From: CAG-611 sp964487215
GTDB lineage: Bacteria; Bacillota_I; Bacilli_A; RF39; UBA660
Length of the DNA: 10,763 nt
Direction of reading: 5' to 3'
NCBI GenBank assembly: GCA_964487215.1
Contig: CAZAPU010000028.1
Span: forward strand, 1 to 10,763
The notes under the pieces are model-generated. The model was given only the letters and a program-made list of their open reading frames with translations, had not been told where the DNA came from and searched no databases. Positions 5,265 to 10,763 of the stretch are shown here, piece by piece (position 1 is the first letter of the stretch; the number at the start of each line of letters is the position of its first letter). Made by a program: the position numbers and the translations under genes.

Positions 5265-6800
5265 ATGAAAAAAATTGTAAAATATTTATTATTAACTACA
5301 TTGTTAATACCTATAATGAATGCAAAGGCTGCATCTGGATTAATCGATATATATGCTTCTAATAAAGAAGTCGTTGTAGGAAACACTACTACTGTTACTG
5401 TTTATTGTAATGCTAATGGATTAGATTCTGAAGGTGTTATTGGTTGTGAATATACTTTATCTTATGATACAAATAAATTACAATTATTAACTACTGGTGG
5501 TGATGGATGTAATATGGGGCGATGTGTTTATGCTACTACATCTGCTTCATCTTCAAGAAGTTTTGATTTTAAAGTAATTGCAACTGGTTCTTCTACTGTT
5601 ACTACTAGTTCTAAAGAAATAAAATTTTCTCCAGCAACTAGTGATGAAGAATATTCCTTATCTCCTGGAGTTGATCCTGTATCTATTAATGGTTATATTC
5701 CAGTGCCTGATAATCCAACACCTGGTACAAGTAGTGGTAGTAATCCTTCTAGTCCTTCTACTCCTAGTACTCCAAAGGTATATTCGACTAATAACAATTT
5801 AAGTTCTTTAAGTATTGAAGGTCAAACTATTACTCCTGATTTTAATAAAGATACTTTAAAGTATTCTACTACGGTGGATGCTTCAATAGAAAAGATAAAT
5901 ATTACAGCTACTTTAGAAGATCCAACTGCTCAAATTATTGGTATTGGTGAACAAATTGTAACTGAAGGTTTAAATAAATTTGATATAGTGGTTACCTCTG
6001 AAAAAGGTACTACTAAAACATATACTTTAAACATAACTGTTACTGATGCAAATCCTATTAAAGTTACTATTGATAATAATGAATATCTAGTTCTTAAAAA
6101 ATTAAATACCTTAAAGGCTCCTAAAGATTGTGTTGAATCTAAAGTTAAAATTAATGATATTGAAGTTCCTAGTTATACCTGTAAAAATACAAACTTTACC
6201 CTTGTAGGATTAAAAGATAAAGATGGTAATTCAAATTTATATATTTATGATAAAAATACTTATAGTTTATATAATGAAATTAATTTTAATTCACTTATTA
6301 TTGGAATTATTGATACAGATGAAATTATTGATGGTTATGAAAAAATGGAAGTAATAATTAATAAGAATAAAGTAATGGGATTAAAAACAAGTGCTAATTC
6401 AAAATATAGTTTAATTTATGGTATAAACATTGAAACTGGTGAAAAAAATTGGTACATGTATGAAGAAACTGAAGGAACTATTCAAAAATTTAATAATGAA
6501 TATCAAAATTTAATAGATAAAAAAATTAATAATGCAAAAATTTTGATTTATGTTTTTGGAGGAATAACAGTTTTATTATCAATTCTAGTTATTGCTTTAG
6601 CATCTACTAAATCAAAACAAAAAGATAGTAAAAAAGATATTGTTACATTCTTAGAAAAGGAAAAGAAAACAGATAAAAGTAATAGCAAAGATAAAAAGGA
6701 AGTAGAAGAAAAGAATACTGATACAAAAAGTTTAACAAAAGAGATTGAACCAAAAAAGAAAAAGAAAAATTCTAGTCATGATATATTTGATGGATTATAA
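5265..6800 (+). CDS. Membrane-anchored surface protein with cohesin-like and cadherin-like domains
   Basis: A 511-residue protein. Signal peptide 1-22 (cleavage at AKA-A). Residues about 26-144 look like a cohesin: VGNTTTVTVYCNANG, then GCEYTLSYDTNKLQLL and SFDFKVIATG, the usual strand pattern of that fold. A Pro/Ser/Thr linker follows (about 146-172), then a cadherin-like beta-sandwich (177-260) and an unrecognised domain (263-420). There is one membrane helix (425-447) and a cytoplasmic tail of about 63 residues, rich in Lys and Glu, ending HDIFDGL. There is no sorting signal, so the protein is held by its membrane helix. It lies 10 nt behind the dockerin-bearing autolysin, with ribosome binding site AAGGAG overlapping that gene's stop region, so the two are co-expressed. 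Inferred job: a surface receptor for the dockerin. The cohesin call rests on pattern recognition and is weaker than the dockerin call. Confidence 0.8.
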   Translation: MKKIVKYLLLTTLLIPIMNAKAASGLIDIYASNKEVVVGNTTTVTVYCNANGLDSEGVIGCEYTLSYDTNKLQLLTTGGDGCNMGRCVYATTSASSSRSFDFKVIATGSSTVTTSSKEIKFSPATSDEEYSLSPGVDPVSINGYIPVPDNPTPGTSSGSNPSSPSTPSTPKVYSTNNNLSSLSIEGQTITPDFNKDTLKYSTTVDASIEKINITATLEDPTAQIIGIGEQIVTEGLNKFDIVVTSEKGTTKTYTLNITVTDANPIKVTIDNNEYLVLKKLNTLKAPKDCVESKVKINDIEVPSYTCKNTNFTLVGLKDKDGNSNLYIYDKNTYSLYNEINFNSLIIGIIDTDEIIDGYEKMEVIINKNKVMGLKTSANSKYSLIYGINIETGEKNWYMYEETEGTIQKFNNEYQNLIDKKINNAKILIYVFGGITVLLSILVIALASTKSKQKDSKKDIVTFLEKEKKTDKSNSKDKKEVEEKNTDTKSLTKEIEPKKKKKNSSHDIFDGL

Positions 6801-6830
6801 AAAACCAAGAATTAGTTAGTTCTTGGTTTT
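6801..6830. terminator. Bidirectional terminator between the cohesin gene and nth
   Basis: An 11-bp perfect stem AAAACCAAGAA (6801-6811) / TTCTTGGTTTT (6820-6830) with an 8-nt loop. The flanking A and T runs make it work on both strands. It begins directly after the cohesin gene's TAA. The nth stop codon (6816-6818) lies in its loop. Confidence 0.88.
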
Positions 6831-7451
6831 CTTATTATATTTACATATATTTTTTAATTTACAATCTTCACATTTTGGTTTTATTGCTACACAATAATAT
6901 CTACCAAATAATACCATTTGTTGATGTAATTTAATCCAATATTCTTCATTGAATGTTTTCTTTAATTTTTTTTCAACATCTAGGACTGTATCTATTTCTT
7001 TGGCAATACCTAGTCTTTTTGATACTCTTTCTACATGTGTATCTACTGCAATATTAGGTTCATTAAACAAAATACCTAAAACAACATTAGTAGTTTTTCT
7101 ACCTACCATAGGTAATTGTTCTATATCAAATCTATTATTAGGTACGACACCATTATATTTTTCATCAATAATTTTTGCAATTTCAATAATTGCCTTGCTT
7201 TTCTTTTTATAATTTCCTAACTGTTTAATCATATTTTCAATAATTGTTAAATCAGCCATTTTTAGTTTTTTTAAGGAATCATATTTATTAAATAATATTT
7301 TTGTTACTTCATTCACCCTGGAATCCTTAGTTTGAGCACTCAACATTACTGCAAGTAATAATTCGTAATCTTTATTATAATTAAGTTCACAAACAGGATT
7401 AGGTAGTATTTCATTAAAGTAATCTTCTATTACTTTACTATTCATTATCAT
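6816..7451 (-). CDS. nth: Endonuclease III (DNA glycosylase / AP lyase)
   Basis: A 211-residue base-excision-repair enzyme that removes oxidised pyrimidines and cleaves at abasic sites. It is the same length as E. coli Nth. The helix-hairpin-helix is LPMVGRKTTNVVL with catalytic Lys119, and the catalytic Asp137 lies in IAVDTHVERVS. The [4Fe-4S] cluster motif is complete: C187-x6-C194-x2-C197-x5-C203. One oddity is Met115 where nearly all relatives have the first hairpin Gly (LPGVG). It is the last gene of cca-dnaD-nth and overlaps dnaD by 14 bp. Neither the ATG at 7451 nor the one at 7445 has a good ribosome binding site, so coupled translation is likely and the start is uncertain by two codons. 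The last codons form one arm of the downstream terminator. Confidence 0.95.
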   Translation of the reverse strand: MIMNSKVIEDYFNEILPNPVCELNYNKDYELLLAVMLSAQTKDSRVNEVTKILFNKYDSLKKLKMADLTIIENMIKQLGNYKKKSKAIIEIAKIIDEKYNGVVPNNRFDIEQLPMVGRKTTNVVLGILFNEPNIAVDTHVERVSKRLGIAKEIDTVLDVEKKLKKTFNEEYWIKLHQQMVLFGRYYCVAIKPKCEDCKLKNICKYNKKTKN

Positions 7452-8076
7452 CTAACCAATCATAGTCAAATAAATCAATTGTTTCTTCTTTATCATTAAC
7501 TCTTTTTTTCTTTACATCATTTGGTTTTTTATATCCCTTTTTATTCCATTCATAAAGAATCTTATCAATATATTTTAAATTGTTTACTCCATTTAATACA
7601 GCTTCTTTTAATGCTGCCTTAATTAACTCTTCATCAAGATTAGAATCTAACCAACCTTTTATTGTTTCATATTCAATTGGTGATAAGGTTCTACCAAATT
7701 CCTTTTCAATAACTTCATATATATTTGATAAACTACTTTTTGGCTCTTCTATAACTATTAAAAAGTTTGTTAATTTCATATATAATTCTTCTAAACTTAA
7801 ATACTCTTTTACAGTTAAATTCTTTTCAACTACCATTGTAATTATTTTTTTATCTGTTAAAGATGAAACAATACCCATTATTTCTATTATTTCCCAATTT
7901 AATTCTTTTGAGAAATTTTCTACATCAAATAATACTTTTTCTCCCCTATTCATTAAAAATGATAAAAATATTAATTCTTTTTCATTTATATTTAATTTTT
8001 TATAATATTTAAGTAAACTATTAGGAATAACTATATTATTAGTTTTTACTAAATCTATTATTTGATTTGTTTTCAT
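7438..8076 (-). CDS. dnaD: DNA replication initiation protein DnaD
   Basis: A 212-residue primosome protein that in Bacillus helps load the replicative helicase at origins and restart sites. Residues about 1-95 form the winged-helix oligomerisation domain (ELIFLSFLMNRGEKVLF...). Residues about 117-190 are the DnaD/DnaB C-terminal domain, with FGRTLSPIEYETIKGWLD and the conserved YxxxIxxxW (Y169, I173, W177). The tail is acidic. I start at the ATG at 8076 rather than the in-frame GTG at 8085: that GTG is part of the ribosome binding site (AGAGGTGAT), which is correctly spaced for the ATG. It follows cca by 24 nt and overlaps nth. The dnaD-nth pair is conserved in Bacillus. Confidence 0.93.
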   Translation of the reverse strand: MKTNQIIDLVKTNNIVIPNSLLKYYKKLNINEKELIFLSFLMNRGEKVLFDVENFSKELNWEIIEIMGIVSSLTDKKIITMVVEKNLTVKEYLSLEELYMKLTNFLIVIEEPKSSLSNIYEVIEKEFGRTLSPIEYETIKGWLDSNLDEELIKAALKEAVLNGVNNLKYIDKILYEWNKKGYKKPNDVKKKRVNDKEETIDLFDYDWLDDNE

Positions 8077-8100
8077 CTTTATCACCTCTTTTATTGCTTA

Positions 8101-9198
8101 TTATACCATATGTAGCATCTTTAAAATATAATTTTTAATATCATTATTTTCATTCTTTAATTTCTTAGCAATTATTGCACTTTCTATATCATCATATAAA
8201 TCTTTTAAAAATGGTCCTGGTTCTACATTCAATATTTTGCATATTTCTTCTGTAGTTATATTAATTTCTTTTCTATCTTTTATAGCTAATTTATTATATC
8301 TATCAACAATTCTTTTTTTACTTAGTTTTTTTAAATCTGAAACAACAGAAATACTATAAAGACCATATTTATATAATACAAAGTTATCATTCATATTTTC
8401 ATTTAATAATAGTTTTATATCTTTCATTAACTCTTTTTCATTTTTAGTAAATGGATAATTATCATTTGTAATAATTGTTGTCCACATACCTAATAAATCC
8501 TTAGTTAATAATACCATTTCTATATTTTTTAATTCTAATACATCTAATAAGTCTAATTCTTTTAACAGTTTTATTCCATATTTTTTATTTTCACTTGCAA
8601 ATATTTTAGTTAATTCTTCTTTTTTTCTTTCATATGATAATTTTCTTAATAATTCTTTATTGTTTTTTATTGCTATAACAAGTTCTTTATCTAATTTAAA
8701 GTTTAATACAGTAGCAAATCTAATTGCTCTCATTATTCTTAAAGAATCTTCCTTAAGTTTTGCATCAGCTGACCCAATTGATCTTATTATTTTTTTATTT
8801 AAATCTTTTTTTCCATTTAATAGATCAATTATTTTTTTATCTTTATCCATACATATTGAATTAATTGTAAAATCTCTTCGAGGAAGATCTTCTTCTAAAT
8901 TATTGATATATTCAATTTTTTCTGGTTTTCTATTATCCTTATAAGTAATTTCTTTTCTAAAGGTAGTTATTTCAAAAGTAAATTCTTTTATTCCTAAAAT
9001 AATGTTTCCATAATCTAAAGAAATTGGTTGATAATCTTTAAATATTTCCATTAATTCTTTTGGTTTGGCATTAGTACATATATCTATATCTTTTGTTTTT
9101 TTCTTTCTTAAATAATCTCTTACATAACCACCAACAAGATATGCTTTATATCCTTGTTCGTTAATTTTATTAAGTACTTCATAAATAGTTTCTTCCAT
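8101..9198 (-). CDS. cca: tRNA nucleotidyltransferase (CCA-adding enzyme, class II)
   Basis: A 365-residue enzyme that builds or repairs the 3' CCA of tRNAs from CTP and ATP. Visible motifs are LVGGYVRDYL (21-30); catalytic DxD at Asp37/Asp39 (TKDIDICT); RRDFTINS (107-114); the base-recognition motif EDSLR (150-154); and SYERKKEEL (188-196). It is somewhat shorter than the Bacillus enzyme (about 397 residues), the difference lying in the variable C-terminal half. Class II enzymes and bacterial poly(A) polymerases share these motifs; size and neighbours favour CCA addition. GGAGG (9207-9211) lies 8 nt before the ATG. It is the first gene of cca-dnaD-nth. The tRNA in this window encodes its own CCA, so the enzyme would act on it only in repair. 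Confidence 0.92.
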   Translation of the reverse strand: MEETIYEVLNKINEQGYKAYLVGGYVRDYLRKKKTKDIDICTNAKPKELMEIFKDYQPISLDYGNIILGIKEFTFEITTFRKEITYKDNRKPEKIEYINNLEEDLPRRDFTINSICMDKDKKIIDLLNGKKDLNKKIIRSIGSADAKLKEDSLRIMRAIRFATVLNFKLDKELVIAIKNNKELLRKLSYERKKEELTKIFASENKKYGIKLLKELDLLDVLELKNIEMVLLTKDLLGMWTTIITNDNYPFTKNEKELMKDIKLLLNENMNDNFVLYKYGLYSISVVSDLKKLSKKRIVDRYNKLAIKDRKEINITTEEICKILNVEPGPFLKDLYDDIESAIIAKKLKNENNDIKNYILKMLHMV

Positions 9199-9217
9199 TT
9201 AATTTTCCTCCATATTA

Positions 9218-9246
9218 ATTATATCATAAATTTACAAAAAAAAAGC
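9218..9246 (-). promoter_or_regulatory. Possible promoter of cca-dnaD-nth
   Basis: A perfect TATAAT on the minus strand (9218-9223) lies between the hup terminator and cca. The -35 would fall within the T-tract of that terminator (GCTTTT, 9241-9246) and is poor. The predicted start would put the ribosome binding site at the extreme 5' end of the RNA. Read-through from hup is the alternative. Confidence 0.35.
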
Positions 9247-9260
9247 CTTTGGCTTTTTTT
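9236..9260 (-). terminator. Rho-independent terminator of hup
   Basis: The stem AAAAAAAGCC (9238-9247) / GGCTTTTTTT (9251-9260) has a 3-nt loop. On the minus strand it ends in a run of nine T. It starts just past the hup stop codon (9262-9264). Confidence 0.85.
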
Positions 9261-9261
9261 A

Positions 9262-9534
9262 TTAGTTTACAGATTCTTTAAGTGCTGCACCTGCTTTAAA
9301 TGTAACAGCATTTCTTGCAGCAATTTTTACTTCTGCTCCAGTTTGAGGATTACGGCCTGTTCTAGCAGCTCTTCTTGATACAGCGAATGTACCAAAACCT
9401 ACTAGAGGAACTTTATCTCCTTTTGCTAATGCATTAGTAATTACTTCTAAAGTTGCATCAAGAGCACGACCTGCATCTGCTTTTGTTAATCCAGCTTTAT
9501 TAGCAACAGCTTCTACTAATTCTACCTTTTTCAT
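9262..9534 (-). CDS. hup: HU-family DNA-binding protein
   Basis: A 90-residue histone-like nucleoid protein that binds and bends DNA as a dimer. It is full length and typical: N-terminal MKKVELVEAVANKAGL helices, VGFGTF (45-50), the DNA-wrapping arm with GRNPQTG (60-66) including the intercalating Pro63, and the C-terminal FKAGAALKESVN helix. GGGAGG (9545-9550) lies about 10 nt before the ATG. It is transcribed alone from a promoter region shared back to back with the surface-protein gene at 9734. Its codons are noticeably richer in G and C than those of its neighbours, as expected for a highly expressed gene. Confidence 0.97.
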   Translation of the reverse strand: MKKVELVEAVANKAGLTKADAGRALDATLEVITNALAKGDKVPLVGFGTFAVSRRAARTGRNPQTGAEVKIAARNAVTFKAGAALKESVN

Positions 9535-9565
9535 TTAAAAATTACCTCCCATAAAATTTTAGAAA

Positions 9566-9580
9566 CATAAGCAACTTATG
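9566..9580. repeat. Short inverted repeat in the hup leader
   Basis: CATAAG (9566-9571) and CTTATG (9575-9580) pair perfectly around a 3-base centre, about 15 bp upstream of the hup ribosome binding site. It could be an operator or a small leader hairpin. A short AT-rich repeat like this may also be chance. Confidence 0.35.
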
Positions 9581-9591
9581 CTTACATATAT

Positions 9592-9620
9592 AAATTATCA
9601 TGTCTAAATAATAAAATCAA
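9592..9620 (-). promoter_or_regulatory. Possible hup promoter region
   Basis: On the minus strand, TTGATT (9615-9620) is followed by TG-a-TAATTT (-10 at 9592-9597, 17-bp spacer) or by GATAAT (9594-9599, 15-bp spacer). Neither is a strong match. The assignment rests mainly on position upstream of hup. Confidence 0.35.
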
Positions 9621-9679
9621 GGTTTTTTATAAAAAAAATTGAAAAAACATGTATTTTAAGGTAAAAATAGACATATTTA

Positions 9680-9709
9680 TTGAAAAAAACACTTTTTATA
9701 TGATATTAT
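9680..9709 (+). promoter_or_regulatory. Promoter of the TasA-like surface-protein gene
   Basis: TTGAAA (9680-9685), an 18-bp spacer, then the extended -10 TG-a-TATTAT (TG at 9701-9702, TATTAT at 9704-9709). The ribosome binding site AAGGATG (9719-9725) follows. The 13 bases 9697-9709 are identical to the promoter element at 1551-1563 (minus strand). Confidence 0.6.
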
Positions 9710-9733
9710 TAATAATATAAGGATGTGTTGATT

Positions 9734-10763
9734 ATGTGTGATATAGAATTAAAGAAAAAGAAAAGAATATTAATATTTCTTATCATCATTGGATTAGTCT
9801 TAATAACTGGTGGTACATTTGCACTACTCTATAATACATTTACTGGTGAAGATAATACTATAAGAACTGGCACTATAAGATTTTTATATACAGAACCATC
9901 TAATAGTATTACTCTTACTGATGTAGCACCTGTAACTGATAACGAAGCAATTACTTCGAATAATTACTTTGAATTTAATGTACAAGCTACTGCAAATGGT
10001 AAAACAACAATTGGATATTTAATTTATTTAACTTATGATTCATCTAATACGATATCAAAAGAAGCAATTAAGATTGGATTAGCATCAACTGCTGGAACAA
10101 GTACTACAGTTGAAGATGAAGTTTTACTAAAAAAAGATTATTTTTCTAATTTATCACCTTTTAGTACAGAAAATCTTGCTTACCAAGCAAATGCTAATAA
10201 TTATGTTTTATATACCAATACTTTTGATTTTATGACTAATAATGCAACACAAACCCATCATTATAGATTTAGAATGTGGTTAGATAATGATTATTTTAAG
10301 ACTAATAGTGTCCAAAGTAATGAAATATCTGTAGAAAGTGGAACATTTAAAGTAAAAATAAATATTTATGGTAAAGATGGAAATATACCTACGATAAGTA
10401 ATTCGACTTATAGTACTGTATCTCAAACATCAGAAGTTACAAATGTTCAAGCACCAGATGAAATAACAGGAATGGTACCAATTTATTATGATAGCACCAA
10501 TAATGTATGGAGAATAGCGGATAAAACCAATGCAAACAGCAATTATAAATGGTATAACTATGGTAATAAAGAATGGGCTAATATGGCTTTAGTAAAAGAA
10601 GAAGCAAGTACATGCTCATCAGATTGTATAGATAGTATAACAAAACATGATAGAAACTATTATGTAAATCAAGCAAATATGGGACAAAAAGTAAGTATGG
10701 ATGATATTTTACAGATGTATGTATGGATACCAAGATTTAGTGCAACAACCAATGGAAATTATA
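9734..10763 (+). CDS. TasA/camelysin-like membrane-anchored surface protein with WIPRF domain (3' end outside window)
   Basis: An open frame of 343 codons without a stop, cut by the window edge. AAGGATG (9719-9725) lies 8 nt before the ATG; an ATG at 9723 is out of frame. Residues 8-11 are KKKR, followed by a membrane segment (12-32) ending ITGGTFALLYNTFTG. This resembles the N-terminus of TasA/camelysin-type proteins (GGTFAxY, then a TGTIRFLYTE strand). Residues about 45-215 are beta-rich, with YRFRMWLDNDYF (177-188). After a Ser/Thr linker, a second domain begins at about 243: GMVPIYYD, KWYNYGNKEWANMALVKEE, and SMDDILQMYVWIPRF (321-335). The WANA...VWIPR pattern recurs in surface or phage-like proteins of gut Bacillota, to my knowledge without assigned function. 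A CSSDC pair lies at 293-297. No SipW-type peptidase is visible in the window. Anchored surface protein is likely; its role is unknown. Confidence 0.75.
   Translation, partial: MCDIELKKKKRILIFLIIIGLVLITGGTFALLYNTFTGEDNTIRTGTIRFLYTEPSNSITLTDVAPVTDNEAITSNNYFEFNVQATANGKTTIGYLIYLTYDSSNTISKEAIKIGLASTAGTSTTVEDEVLLKKDYFSNLSPFSTENLAYQANANNYVLYTNTFDFMTNNATQTHHYRFRMWLDNDYFKTNSVQSNEISVESGTFKVKINIYGKDGNIPTISNSTYSTVSQTSEVTNVQAPDEITGMVPIYYDSTNNVWRIADKTNANSNYKWYNYGNKEWANMALVKEEASTCSSDCIDSITKHDRNYYVNQANMGQKVSMDDILQMYVWIPRFSATTNGNY

Noticed and set aside
6949..8005. Plus-strand open frames of 87 and 141 codons at 6949-7212 and 7580-8005
   Set aside because: They lie antisense to nth and dnaD, which have clear family motifs. 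The predicted peptides are low-complexity Ser/Phe/Ile strings typical of AT-rich shadow frames.
8077..8085. GTG at 8085 as the start of dnaD
   Set aside because: The GTG is part of the AGAGGTGAT ribosome binding site, which is correctly spaced for the ATG at 8076.
8660..9378. Plus-strand open frames of 94 and 74 codons at 8660-8944 and 9154-9378
   Set aside because: They are antisense to cca and hup, have no ribosome binding site, and show shadow-frame composition.
9620..9650. AT-only palindromes such as TTTTTTATAAAAAA as terminators
   Set aside because: They have no GC pairs in the stem and do not follow a gene end. Such palindromes are expected by composition.
9600..9674. Distant inverted repeat ATGTCTA (9600-9606) / TAGACAT (9668-9674) between hup and the divergent gene
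   Set aside because: Only 7 bp in a very AT-rich region, with arms 61 bp apart. It is likely chance, though a shared operator cannot be excluded.
1..10763. Mollicute genetic code (TGA as Trp), a CRISPR array or insertion sequences
   Set aside because: Trp is encoded by TGG in the recognised proteins and no gene is broken by an internal TGA. I saw no regularly spaced direct repeats, terminal inverted repeats or transposase motifs.

Overview
The window looks like a chromosomal segment of an AT-rich, Gram-positive-type bacterium of the Bacillota. I infer an uncultured gut lineage close to the RF39/Erysipelotrichia-like Bacilli, but the exact taxon cannot be fixed from this sequence. The support is: very low GC throughout; strong AAGGAGG-type ribosome binding sites; a cca-dnaD-nth gene order that echoes the papS...dnaD-nth neighbourhood of Bacillus; a Bacillus-type HU; and surface proteins built from SH3, cadherin-like, cohesin, dockerin and sorting-signal modules. 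TGG is used for Trp and no recognised gene is broken by an internal TGA, so the standard bacterial code fits.

Left part (1-2824, all minus strand). A secreted, probably wall-anchored protein of unknown function ends in an NPETSD sorting-like signal and is followed by a terminator. Upstream of it is a two-gene operon: an XRE-family helix-turn-helix regulator whose 3' end overlaps dinD (DNA-damage-inducible protein D). A 21-bp inverted repeat lies across that operon's promoter, and I see no LexA box. Next comes tRNA-Cys(GCA) with an encoded CCA, its own consensus promoter and a terminator.

Middle (2900-6830, plus strand). A two-gene operon with a 10-nt intergenic gap encodes two surface proteins. 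The first is a secreted autolysin-like enzyme: two SH3 domains, a glucosaminidase domain, a cadherin-like domain and a C-terminal type I dockerin. The second is a membrane-anchored protein: an N-terminal cohesin-like domain, a cadherin-like domain, an unknown domain, one membrane helix and a Lys-rich cytoplasmic tail. The adjacent dockerin and cohesin suggest that the second protein holds the first at the cell surface. This is the most interesting system in the window.

Right part (6816-9534, minus strand). A housekeeping cluster reads cca (tRNA nucleotidyltransferase), dnaD (replication initiation) and nth (endonuclease III), with dnaD and nth overlapping. Upstream is hup (HU nucleoid protein) with its own terminator. 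A bidirectional terminator between the cohesin gene and nth has its stem inside the last codons of nth.

Right edge (9690-10763, plus strand). Divergent from hup is a gene that runs off the window. Its product has a membrane-anchored, TasA/camelysin-like N-terminus and a second domain containing a WIPRF motif. Its extended -10 promoter element matches that of the NPETSD protein gene over 13 bp.
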